Below, in pieces: positions 1-6,788 of a stretch of DNA of 8,558 nucleotides. A model generated the notes under the pieces. The model did not search any database. It saw nothing but the letters and a program-made list of their open reading frames with translations, and was not told the DNA's origin. Positions within the stretch are counted from its first letter, which is position 1. Every line of letters starts with the position of its first letter. Source of the stretch: Defluviitaleaceae bacterium (lineage in GTDB: Bacteria; Bacillota; Clostridia; Lachnospirales; WRAX01); contig WRBU01000037.1 of NCBI GenBank assembly GCA_009784355.1, positions 1-8,558 of the forward strand. Reading direction: 5' to 3'. The position numbers and the translations under genes were made by a program.

Positions 1-427
1 AAACTATTACCAAAACACGTGGGTCAAACATTATAACCATACCTATAACGCAAGCAACACCTTTACCGCCTCGGAATTTTAAGTAAAAAGGGAAGCAATG
101 ACCCAAAACAGCACCAAAGCCCAACAAAAGACCGGGGACATAATGTGTTGCTTCAAAGTCAGGCAGGCTTTGTAAGCCCCATGGGCGACCATAAAGGATT
201 GTTTGAAGTATCAAAATAGGCACCATCGTTTTAAGCAAGTCAAAAAACAGCACAATTAAACCATTACGCACTCCCATAACACGGTACACATTAGTTGTGC
301 CTGCATTTCCGCTGCCGTGTTCTCTTATATCTATTTTCCCAAAAATTTTGCCTACAAAATACGCAAATTGCAGCGACCCCAAAGGATAACCTATCAAAAC
401 ATACGCCCAAAGCGGAAAATTCTCCAT
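1..427 (-). CDS. plsY: Glycerol-3-phosphate acyltransferase PlsY (partial, C-terminus beyond window)
   Basis: PlsY is an integral membrane enzyme that moves the acyl group of acyl-phosphate onto glycerol-3-phosphate to make lysophosphatidic acid, the first committed step of phospholipid synthesis in most Gram-positives. About 142 residues are visible. They include the family signature GSGNAGTTN (residues 38-46), which is known to lie in a cytoplasmic loop, the DLLKT segment, and the later HCFPFYLKFRGGKGVA block, all embedded in hydrophobic stretches. The third conserved region would lie beyond base 1. The gene starts right at the der stop. An ATG at 433 overlaps the der TGA by one base, and a second in-frame ATG lies at 427. 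An AGGAG at 441-437 is only 3 bases from the first ATG but 9 from the second, so 427 is preferred. It is the last visible gene of the leftward operon and is probably translationally coupled to der. The family call is secure; only the start is uncertain. Confidence 0.95.
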   Translation of the reverse strand, partial: MENFPLWAYVLIGYPLGSLQFAYFVGKIFGKIDIREHGSGNAGTTNVYRVMGVRNGLIVLFFDLLKTMVPILILQTILYGRPWGLQSLPDFEATHYVPGLLLGFGAVLGHCFPFYLKFRGGKGVACVIGMVIMFDPRVLVIV

Positions 428-432
428 AACCA

Positions 433-1749
433 TCAGCTCCTATCCCTATTTCTTGCGATAAAGTGTATTGGTGTTCCTTTAAAGCCAAAGTTTTGGCGTA
501 TTTGGTTTTCTATATACCGCCTGTATGAAAAGTGTAATAATTCACTATTATTGACAAAAAGCACAAAAGTTGGCGGCTTTATGGATACTTGTGTTGCGTA
601 GTATATTTTTAGTCCAACACCTTTTTGCGACGGCGGTTGGTTTCTTGCTGTTGCTTCAAGTATAACCTCGTTAAGCACCCCTGTTTGCACACGCATTGCG
701 GCATTATTTGCCACTGTTTGTATTTCGTCAAACAAATTACCCACACGTTGACCTGTTAGGGCAGAGATGTACATTTTTGGAGCATATGGCATAAATTTTA
801 GCTCAAACTCAATTTTTTCCTCAAATTTTTTCATGGTTTTATTGTTTTTTTCGATGGCATCCCATTTGTTTACAACAATAATGCCCGCTTTGCCTTTTTC
901 GTGAGCTATGCCCGCAATTTTTGTATCTTGGTCTGTGATATTATCCTCAGCGGATATAACTAAAATTGCGACATCACAGCGGTCTATTGCCGCAACAGCA
1001 CGTATAAGGCTGTATTTTTCAATGTCTTCTTTTATTTTACTGCGCCGCCTTATGCCTGCGGTGTCTATAAACATATATTTTTGACCGTCTTTTTCGTAAA
1101 AAGTGTCCACGGCATCACGGGTTGTGCCTGCTACATTACTGACTATAACACGCTCTTCACCCAATATGCGATTGATGATGGATGACTTGCCCACATTTGG
1201 TTTGCCAACAATGGCAACTTTTATAATGTCGTCAGCGTCATCACCTTCGGCAAAACCTTCAAAATGCCCACATATTACGTCCAGCATATCTCCAAGACCA
1301 AGCATATTTGCGGCAGAAATTGGGTGGGGTTCGCCTATGCCTAGCTCGTAAAATTCGTATGCCAAGTTGTCAAACTTTATGTCATCCAATTTGTTTACCA
1401 CAAGCACAACAGGCTTGCCGCTACGGCGCAAAATATTTGCGGCATCGGCATCTCCGTCGGTTATCCCTGCTTTGCCATCCACCACAAAAAGCACCACATC
1501 TGCTGTTTCTATTGCAATTTGGGCTTGGTTGCGGATGTGCTTTACCATGTCGTCGTCTGAATCCATATCAAGCCCGCCTGTATCCACCAGCAAAAAATTG
1601 TGGCGTTGCCAATTTGCTTGGGCGTAAAGCCTATCCCTAGTAACCCCCGGTGTATCTTCTACAATGGAAAGCCTAGAGCCTATTATTCTGTTAAAAAGTG
1701 TGGACTTGCCAACATTTGGTCTGCCCACAATAGCTACTATTGGTTGCAT
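433..1749 (-). CDS. der: Ribosome assembly GTPase Der (EngA)
   Basis: Der is an essential cytoplasmic GTPase with two tandem G domains that acts in maturation of the 50S ribosomal subunit. The 438-residue product matches the usual family length. G domain 1 has GRPNVGKS (9-16), DTGG (56-59), NKLD (119-122) and SAA (145-147). G domain 2 has GKPNVGKS (182-189), DTAG (229-232), NKWD (294-297) and SAL (329-331). The last ~95 residues form the KH-like domain characteristic of the family, with PPSQKGVGLKIYYATQ and PPTFVLFVN segments. No nucleotide-binding motif is missing. The ATG lies 13 bases inside the end of the upstream radical-SAM gene and is preceded by a GAGGAG site, so the two genes overlap. 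The TGA stop overlaps the first possible plsY ATG by one base. Translation is probably coupled on both sides. Confidence 0.98.
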   Translation of the reverse strand: MQPIVAIVGRPNVGKSTLFNRIIGSRLSIVEDTPGVTRDRLYAQANWQRHNFLLVDTGGLDMDSDDDMVKHIRNQAQIAIETADVVLFVVDGKAGITDGDADAANILRRSGKPVVLVVNKLDDIKFDNLAYEFYELGIGEPHPISAANMLGLGDMLDVICGHFEGFAEGDDADDIIKVAIVGKPNVGKSSIINRILGEERVIVSNVAGTTRDAVDTFYEKDGQKYMFIDTAGIRRRSKIKEDIEKYSLIRAVAAIDRCDVAILVISAEDNITDQDTKIAGIAHEKGKAGIIVVNKWDAIEKNNKTMKKFEEKIEFELKFMPYAPKMYISALTGQRVGNLFDEIQTVANNAAMRVQTGVLNEVILEATARNQPPSQKGVGLKIYYATQVSIKPPTFVLFVNNSELLHFSYRRYIENQIRQNFGFKGTPIHFIARNRDRS

Positions 1750-3062
1750 AATAAACTCCTCACAAATTCATGCCCAAGGGGGTTAATAGTCTTTACAGGC
1801 ACATTTAGCACGGCAGACATTTCCTCTAACGCAATGTCATCCAAAAATACATCTTCGTCATTTTTTAGGCAAACGGACGGTAATAACACCAAATCTCCCA
1901 AACTTCGACCTTTTAGTTGCGCAATAATGTCTTGACCTGTAAGTAAGCCCACAACGGTTATAAGCTCACCATAAAATTCGTTTTTTATAGCTACAACATT
2001 TATATCTAATTTTGGGAATTGCGCCATAGCAGCATCTGCAAGGCTTTGGATGAAGCCAACAGCCGCCTTTCCTGTTACTACAGTGATTTTTTGCGGCAAC
2101 GGATTTTCATTTGTGCTTTCTAACAAAGCATTGTTAAATTCGTGCTTCATAGCAGCTATCATACCTACGCCATTTTCAATTTGGGGAAAGTCCTCGTATT
2201 CCCCATAGGTTGGAACATCTATACCAGCTTTCAAATAAAACTCGTCTGCAGCAAAAACAAATCTCGCATCTTTTTCAGAAAGCAGCTTGTCCTGCCAAAA
2301 TTTAACTTTTTTGATAACTTCTCTACAATCATTTGCGTTAAAGGGTTCAAGCTCTGCCAAACCTCTTTCTTCCCTATACTTTGTCAAGCCCACAGGGACG
2401 ACGGATAAAGAGCAATCCCCGCCGCCACGTGGTATATATCTGCTTAAATCATAAATGGTTTTGTCAAGTTGTTCGCCATCATTATAATGCTTACACAACA
2501 CAATTTGAAGGCTTAATGCAATACCCCCATCTGCCAGCTTTTGTAAAAAATCTAACGAACGACCTGCCTTGGGGTTATTCATCATTTTAATGCGCAAGTT
2601 TGGGTCTGTGGCATGAATGGAAATATTTACGGGAGATATGTGGTATTTCAAAATCCTTTCTACATCATCATCCGTCATATTGGTTAGGGTGATGTAATTG
2701 CCGTGCAAAAAGGACAGCCTATAATCATCATCTTTAACATACAAGGTTTCCCGCATATTCGGGGCGTTTTGGTCTATAAAGCAAAACACGCATTTGTTGC
2801 CGCAGCGGCGCATATTGTCCATAAGTCCGCTTTCAAATATCAAGCCCAGCTCTTCATCTTCATCTTTTTCAATTTCTAAAATCCATTCTTCGCCATTTGC
2901 TTTTTCAATAACAATTTCCAACTCTTCGTCCGTCTGCACCATTCTAAAATCAAAAAAATCTTGGACGGACTGCCCATTTATCGCAACCAAAAAATCGCCA
3001 GCCTCTATGCCCAGCTCCCCAGCAATGCTTCCTATTTCAATTTCGGTAATTAGTTTTTTCAA
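1737..3062 (-). CDS. PDZ / radical SAM / DUF512 protein of unknown function
   Basis: This 441-residue protein has three parts: an N-terminal PDZ-like domain (about 1-48, with AGDFLVAING), a radical-SAM core, and a C-terminal DUF512 domain (roughly 250-440, with DEFYLKAG and the ENGVGM motif). The cluster-binding cysteines are C87, C91 and C94 in the classic CX3CX2C arrangement (CGNKCVFC), so a [4Fe-4S] cluster and S-adenosylmethionine chemistry are expected. The family is widespread in Clostridia, often beside der, but I know of no established substrate. The start is TTG at 3062, supported by GAGGA at 3075-3071 with an 8-base spacer. Its 3' end overlaps der by 13 bases. A 50-base gap separates it from pgeF upstream and holds only a weak 4-bp hairpin (3092-3102) besides the ribosome binding site. 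The ENGVGM-containing C-terminus and cysteine motif make the family call firm; function is unknown. Confidence 0.93.
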   Translation of the reverse strand: MKKLITEIEIGSIAGELGIEAGDFLVAINGQSVQDFFDFRMVQTDEELEIVIEKANGEEWILEIEKDEDEELGLIFESGLMDNMRRCGNKCVFCFIDQNAPNMRETLYVKDDDYRLSFLHGNYITLTNMTDDDVERILKYHISPVNISIHATDPNLRIKMMNNPKAGRSLDFLQKLADGGIALSLQIVLCKHYNDGEQLDKTIYDLSRYIPRGGGDCSLSVVPVGLTKYREERGLAELEPFNANDCREVIKKVKFWQDKLLSEKDARFVFAADEFYLKAGIDVPTYGEYEDFPQIENGVGMIAAMKHEFNNALLESTNENPLPQKITVVTGKAAVGFIQSLADAAMAQFPKLDINVVAIKNEFYGELITVVGLLTGQDIIAQLKGRSLGDLVLLPSVCLKNDEDVFLDDIALEEMSAVLNVPVKTINPLGHEFVRSLLCNQ

Positions 3063-3112
3063 AACAGTAATCCTCAGGAGACTAAAACTTTCGGCAAAGC
3101 CGCTATCCGCCC

Positions 3113-3910
3113 CTACATTTGTATCATTGCTAACATATTGCCGCGCGGTGCACCTTGACTTCTTCTATGCGAAAAAAATAGGTCTTCGTATTCATGGGTG
3201 CAAATTGCGGCTATTTCAATGTTTTCACGTGGAACACCTTCCAAAATTAAGCTCTCACAACATATTTGCTGTAAGTCAATATGAAACTTATTTTGCACAC
3301 TTGGGCTATTATACACGAATTTGTCTGAAAAGGGAAGATATTTTTTGAAATTTTCGTAAACATCTATGTCAACTTCAAAACACTTGACACAAATGGATGG
3401 CGCAATGGCGACCAAAAGGTCTTGCGAACGACTTCCATAACTAGTCTTCATGGCTTGAATGGTTTTGGAAGCAATATTGCCCACAACCCCTCTCCACCCC
3501 GCATGGGAATTTGCTATAACTTTTTTAATTGGGTCGTAAAATAGCATAGGTACACAATCGGCGTAATATGTAGCAATAGCAATATTGTCTTTGTTTGTTA
3601 TAAGTCCGTCTGCTTCGCTCTTGACCCGCTGCATGTTCCCAAGACCTTCGCAAACGCTCACAACATTTGTGCCATGGACTTGATTGCTAAATACCACATT
3701 GTCTGCGTTAAATCCTACAGCGTCGCATACGAGGGAAAAATTTTTCCGTACATTCGCTGTGCTGTCCCCATTGTGCAGTCCTAAATTTAAGGATGCGTAG
3801 CCATTAGTAGAAACACCGCCAATTCGTGTGGTGAAACAGTGACGCACACCAGCTGCTGTCAAATTACCAAATTCAAACCAAACAATTCCATCTTTTTCAC
3901 GTTTAATCAT
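3113..3910 (-). CDS. pgeF: PgeF/YfiH-family (LACC1-like) purine nucleoside phosphorylase / peptidoglycan editing factor
   Basis: The 265-residue protein belongs to the family once called multicopper polyphenol oxidase (YfiH in E. coli, YlmD in Bacillus, human LACC1/FAMIN). Members are zinc enzymes reported to act on purine nucleosides, and E. coli PgeF prevents wrong amino acids entering peptidoglycan. Visible family motifs are TTRIGGVS (27-34), NLGLHNGD (42-49), QVHGTNV (77-83), YADCVPMLFYDP (116-127) and SHAGWRGVVGN (135-145). The predicted zinc ligands H79, C119 and H136 are all present. The usual PCC cysteine block near residue 175 reads VKC and the C-terminal SHRRSQGAPRG is slightly variant; neither touches the metal site. 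The ATG follows the yraN TAA directly (TAAATG), with GGGAG at 3921-3917 and a 6-base spacer. It is probably cytoplasmic, since no signal peptide is seen. Which activity dominates here cannot be told from sequence. Confidence 0.93.
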   Translation of the reverse strand: MIKREKDGIVWFEFGNLTAAGVRHCFTTRIGGVSTNGYASLNLGLHNGDSTANVRKNFSLVCDAVGFNADNVVFSNQVHGTNVVSVCEGLGNMQRVKSEADGLITNKDNIAIATYYADCVPMLFYDPIKKVIANSHAGWRGVVGNIASKTIQAMKTSYGSRSQDLLVAIAPSICVKCFEVDIDVYENFKKYLPFSDKFVYNSPSVQNKFHIDLQQICCESLILEGVPRENIEIAAICTHEYEDLFFSHRRSQGAPRGNMLAMIQM

Positions 3911-4273
3911 TTAATTCTCCCAAAAAGCATTTTCATGGTGAGTGATGTCCAAATGTCCCCGACCAAATACCTCTACAATGTCAAAGCGGCAAGGATACTC
4001 CCATTTATCTTGTTGATAAAGATACGCTTTTGCGGCTGCTATTATGCGGCGTGATTTTGGAGTATTCACCGCTTCTATACCTTCACCAAAACTAATGCCT
4101 GTGCGGTATTTTACCTCGATAAATACGATATATTCGCCATCTTGGGCAACAATATCAATTTCCCCGCCGCGTGCCTTAAAGTTGCGGGTCAAAATTTTAT
4201 AGTCTTTGGCAGTGAGGTAATTTGACACTACATTTTCCCCATAATCTCCTTTTGCTTTGCTATTGCCCGTCAT
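3911..4273 (-). CDS. yraN: YraN family (UPF0102) nuclease-like protein
   Basis: This is a small protein (120 residues from the chosen start) of the YraN/UPF0102 family, which has a restriction-endonuclease/Holliday-resolvase-like fold and commonly sits beside rnhB. Visible motifs are the N-terminal GDYGENVVSNYL block, GGEIDIVA (36-43) and EVKYR (53-57). The acidic residues E38, D40, E53 plus K55 form the expected metal-dependent nuclease signature, although a biochemical role is not firmly established. An in-frame ATG at 4297 would add eight residues but has no ribosome binding site. ATG 4273 has GGAGG at 4290-4286 (12-base spacer) and gives the usual family length, so it is preferred. The gene overlaps the ylqH-like gene by 14 bases and its TAA abuts the pgeF ATG, so it lies within the operon. 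Confidence 0.9.
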   Translation of the reverse strand: MTGNSKAKGDYGENVVSNYLTAKDYKILTRNFKARGGEIDIVAQDGEYIVFIEVKYRTGISFGEGIEAVNTPKSRRIIAAAKAYLYQQDKWEYPCRFDIVEVFGRGHLDITHHENAFWEN

Positions 4274-4556
4274 AAGCCCGCATTGCCTCCATAGCATCTA
4301 AACCGTTAATAAACACCAAAATTTGAGCCACAACAGCGTAAAGCTCGGGCGGAATCTCCATACCCAAATCCAACCGTGTAAGTTCTTGCACCAGTTTTGG
4401 ATCTTTATACAATTTTACCTCGCTGTCCTTTGCGGTATCTATAATTTTTTGTGCAAGATGCCCGGCTCCCGTTGCAATTACTTTTGGAGCAACCATTCCC
4501 ATATTATATTGAAGTGCTACCGCCTTTTTTTTCAAGTCTGTATCTTTTTTATCCAT
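4260..4556 (-). CDS. Stand-alone FlhB C-terminal-domain protein (YlqH-like)
   Basis: This 98-residue soluble protein matches the cytoplasmic C-terminal domain (FlhB-CC) of the flagellar export gate protein FlhB, as does Bacillus YlqH. Matching segments are AVALQY (12-17), APKVIATGAGHLAQKI (23-38), and GMEIPPELYAVVAQIL (65-80). The transmembrane part of FlhB is absent. The self-cleavage motif NPTH that precedes AVAL in FlhB is replaced here by lysine-rich residues (DLKKK), so the protein resembles an already-cleaved FlhB-CC. The ATG at 4556 lies four bases after the stop of the FliK-like gene, with a modest GAGAG 9 bases upstream. In-frame upstream ATGs (4574, 4634) would run into the FliK-like gene and add residues unlike the family. 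In flagella FliK and FlhB-CC together switch export specificity, so the pairing suggests a physical partnership, but this is inference. No other flagellar gene is in the window. Confidence 0.88.
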   Translation of the reverse strand: MDKKDTDLKKKAVALQYNMGMVAPKVIATGAGHLAQKIIDTAKDSEVKLYKDPKLVQELTRLDLGMEIPPELYAVVAQILVFINGLDAMEAMRAYDGQ

Positions 4557-4560
4557 ATTC

Positions 4561-6072
4561 TCACACTCTCGCATCAAAAGTATATCTCGCTGGGGTTTCG
4601 GGCGGGATTTCCCGCAGTGGTTGCTGTGGTGCAAGTGGCGTTGTTATGTCAAATTTTTCGTCTATTACCTTTGTGTGTAGCTGGGTCAGCGTAAAGCCTG
4701 CATTTTGCAGCAAGTCTGAAAGCTCTTTTGCATTAAGGTTAACCGAAGTCAAAGTCGCACCCTTATCGCTTCGTAATTGCAAACTTACATTACTGCCCGC
4801 TTTATTCACCATTATTTCAACACGCCCTAGAAACGCCATATCCAGACCAATCAATGCCGTGGCGTTATAGCCGCTTGCTTTTTTGCCCTTCTCGCCCTTT
4901 TTCTTAAAAACGTGCAGTTCTGCCGTTTTTTGCTCCTCTCCTGCCACAAAAGGAAGCTGGAAGTACATTTTTGTTTCTGTGATATTGCGTGAAAAATCTA
5001 TAATGTCTGCAATGTTTTCTGCCGACGACGCAAGTGGTGCGCTTCCCGTTTCCTGCGCAAATTTAACGATTTCTTGAGAAACATTGTGCAAATTTTGTAG
5101 GTGGGTAGATGCTTCTTGTGAAGACTGTGCCGATTGAAAGACTTGCAGTTGGTTTTTGAAACCATCCAAAACTTGGGCTTGCTCGGGCGAGCTTGGCACA
5201 ATATTTTCAATCATTTGCATTGTTGCTGTAATTTCTTTGCCTAGGCTCAAACTTCCTTTTTGCAAACCCTCAAAAATTTCTACGGTTTTTTCTGTTGCTG
5301 TAAAATTATTTTCCAACAAAAATTGAATATGCTCAAAAGGTGCGCTTGGCATGGAGTAGCGGAAAAACGCCGCTCTTTGCAAATTGCTTTGGTCTATTGG
5401 CATATTGCGGATTACCAAATCTTCTACCACACTGGCATTAGATGGGGTTATTTGCATGTTTGCAGCCGTTAAAGCCTCACGGATGATGCTGGCGGACACA
5501 CGGTTTTCACCAATACCCCCTCCCCGCAAAAATTCTAGGGTTATTTGACCTTGATTCGCCTCACGAACGACAAAAGCCGCCCTATCGCCAATTCTAGCAT
5601 CAGGCATAACAAGTGAACGGGCATTTAATGTGCCGCCATCACCCATCTTTAAAGAGATTTGCCCCTGTTTTATGTCTAAAATTTCTGCAGAAAAAGTTTG
5701 CCCCGCTACAAGACTTGCGAGGCTTTGCAGTTGCGGCGGCTGTTTTATTTGCTCAACATTTTGCGCCGTGTTTGCGCCGCCCGTTTCGGAGTTTATATTC
5801 GTCATGGATGATACGCTTAATAAGGATTGCATCGGGTCTATGGAGTTCATGGGAGCTTCTCCTTTCGTGGCTAATAGAGCTTGCAGAATTTGCATTGCTT
5901 GAGGTGAAAGCTGGTTGCTGGCAGCCGGCATTTGAAAAATTTCCAATCCCAAAGGTCGGATGGTATCCGACCCTACGAGTTTCTCCAAAGTCGCAGCGTC
6001 CGTGCTTGCAATTTGGTTATGTAAAGCTGTATTTTCTGGCACAGATTGAAGTAGTGCAGTTTTAATATCCAT
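4561..6072 (-). CDS. FliK-like protein (hook-length control C-terminal domain; YlqG-like position)
   Basis: This protein of about 503 residues sits between rnhB and the FlhB-CC-like gene, as Bacillus ylqG does. Roughly residues 370-472 resemble the FliK C-terminal domain: a hydrophobic MYFQLPFV strand, a Lys-rich KKKGEKGKK insertion, then IGLDMAFLGRVEIMV and SLQLRSD, followed by a helix (LNAKELSDLLQNAGF). The N-terminal ~115 residues are Gln/Ala/Ser-rich and low in complexity. Residues ~118-184 look like a small beta-rich domain (QTFSAEILDIKQGQISLKM). Residues ~195-345 are mainly helical with possible coiled coil. No signal peptide or membrane segment is seen, which fits a cytoplasmic protein or type III secretion substrate. 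Two adjacent ATGs (6075, 6072) overlap the rnhB TGA; GAGG at 6083-6080 is better spaced for 6072. The detailed function is unknown; the FliK relation rests on domain pattern and context. Confidence 0.82.
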   Translation of the reverse strand: MDIKTALLQSVPENTALHNQIASTDAATLEKLVGSDTIRPLGLEIFQMPAASNQLSPQAMQILQALLATKGEAPMNSIDPMQSLLSVSSMTNINSETGGANTAQNVEQIKQPPQLQSLASLVAGQTFSAEILDIKQGQISLKMGDGGTLNARSLVMPDARIGDRAAFVVREANQGQITLEFLRGGGIGENRVSASIIREALTAANMQITPSNASVVEDLVIRNMPIDQSNLQRAAFFRYSMPSAPFEHIQFLLENNFTATEKTVEIFEGLQKGSLSLGKEITATMQMIENIVPSSPEQAQVLDGFKNQLQVFQSAQSSQEASTHLQNLHNVSQEIVKFAQETGSAPLASSAENIADIIDFSRNITETKMYFQLPFVAGEEQKTAELHVFKKKGEKGKKASGYNATALIGLDMAFLGRVEIMVNKAGSNVSLQLRSDKGATLTSVNLNAKELSDLLQNAGFTLTQLHTKVIDEKFDITTPLAPQQPLREIPPETPARYTFDARV

Positions 6073-6683
6073 CATGTTCCCTCATTTCGGCGGTAACCCT
6101 TGCAAAATGTTTGTCTATGTATTGGACTTAACCCAAATTGTGATATAGCTTCTTTATGGGCTTTTGTTCCATAGCCTTTGTGGCGGTCAAAGCCATATTG
6201 CGGGTATTTTTCGTGGTAATCTACCATAATAGCATCTCTTGAAACTTTGGCAAGTATTGACGCACACGCAATAGTAAACGACCTTGTGTCGCCGCCTTCT
6301 ATTGCAACGCTGGGGATGTGAAGCTCTGGCTTGCGGTTGCCGTCTATTAACGCAAAATCTGCCTTTGGCATTAATCCTGCTATTGCTTCCTGCATTGCCT
6401 TCATGCGAGCCTGCAATATATTTATTTCGTCAATTTCGTCGTGTTGCACAAGGGCAATATGCCATGACAAGGCTTTTTCTATAATAATTTGTGATAGGTT
6501 GCTACGTTTTTTCTCGCTTAATTTTTTAGAATCATTTACACCATCTATAACAAGCCCAGCAGGCATTATAACGGCGGCAGCCGCAACGGGTCCCGCCAAA
6601 GGCCCTGCACCCGCCTCGTCAACTCCACAAATAAAATCATACCCCAAATCAGCGTACTTTTTCTCAAAAAATAAATTAGACAT
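6072..6683 (-). CDS. rnhB: Ribonuclease HII
   Basis: RNase HII cuts RNA in RNA/DNA hybrids and removes single ribonucleotides misincorporated in DNA. The 203-residue product has the normal family length and the catalytic DEDD set: D22 and E23 (GVDEAG), D114 (LIDGN) and D150 (VSRD). [11 protein letters not shown] (50-60), [12 protein letters not shown] (139-150) and HKGYGTKAH (168-176, with Y171) are also typical. One residue is unusual: the family GRG motif after DEA reads G25-A26-G27, with codon GCA in place of an arginine codon at 6608-6606. That motif is known to read the RNA-DNA junction, so substrate choice may be altered. The ATG at 6683 has GAGGTG at 6694-6689, 5 bases away. It is the first gene of the leftward operon, and its TGA overlaps the FliK-like start. 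Confidence 0.97.
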   Translation of the reverse strand: MSNLFFEKKYADLGYDFICGVDEAGAGPLAGPVAAAAVIMPAGLVIDGVNDSKKLSEKKRSNLSQIIIEKALSWHIALVQHDEIDEINILQARMKAMQEAIAGLMPKADFALIDGNRKPELHIPSVAIEGGDTRSFTIACASILAKVSRDAIMVDYHEKYPQYGFDRHKGYGTKAHKEAISQFGLSPIHRQTFCKGYRRNEGT

Positions 6684-6700
6684 TATTACACCTCATATCT

Positions 6701-6729
6701 ATTATATCCCATTTTTCAAAAAATTTCAA
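6701..6729 (-). promoter_or_regulatory. Sigma-A-type promoter of the rnhB-plsY operon
   Basis: On the minus strand TTGAAA (6729-6724) and a perfect TATAAT (6706-6701) are separated by 17 bases. The predicted start, about 7 bases past the -10, falls near 6694, at or next to the GAGGTG ribosome binding site. The leader would then be only about a dozen bases. It is back-to-back with the purC promoter; the two -35 boxes are 3 bases apart. The boxes are read directly from sequence; activity is inferred. Confidence 0.8.
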
Positions 6730-6732
6730 TGC

Positions 6733-6761
6733 TTTACGGCACAGCAATTTTGTGGTATAAT
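6733..6761 (+). promoter_or_regulatory. Sigma-A-type promoter of purC with extended -10
   Basis: TTTACG (6733-6738) and TATAAT (6756-6761) are separated by 17 bases, and a TGG directly before the -10 makes it an extended -10. The predicted start is near 6768, giving a leader of roughly 21 bases. This is too short for a purine riboswitch aptamer, and no PurR-box-like element was recognised. Activity is inferred from consensus only. Confidence 0.78.
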
Positions 6762-6774
6762 GTTTCAATAGACA

Positions 6775-6781
6775 AAGGAGG
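6775..6781 (+). promoter_or_regulatory. purC: Ribosome binding site deciding the purC start
   Basis: AAGGAGG lies 7 bases before the ATG at 6789. It fixes that start rather than the in-frame ATG at 6729, which lies upstream of the promoter -10 and would add 20 residues unlike the family. Confidence 0.88.
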
Positions 6782-6788
6782 CGGTTAT

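Noticed and set aside
3092..3102. Small hairpin between pgeF and the radical-SAM gene as a terminator
   Set aside because: The stem is only 4 bp with no proper T-run, so it is unlikely to stop transcription.
2794..3348. Open frame of 184 codons on the + strand
   Set aside because: It lies opposite the radical-SAM and pgeF genes, is Ser/Lys-rich with no recognisable motif, and crosses two real genes; it is a shadow frame.
6762..6788. Purine riboswitch ahead of purC
   Set aside because: The predicted leader is about 21 bases, too short for an aptamer, and no such fold was seen upstream.
6729..6788. Upstream extension of purC by 20 residues from ATG 6729
   Set aside because: It would begin upstream of the promoter -10, lacks a ribosome binding site, and the added residues do not resemble PurC.
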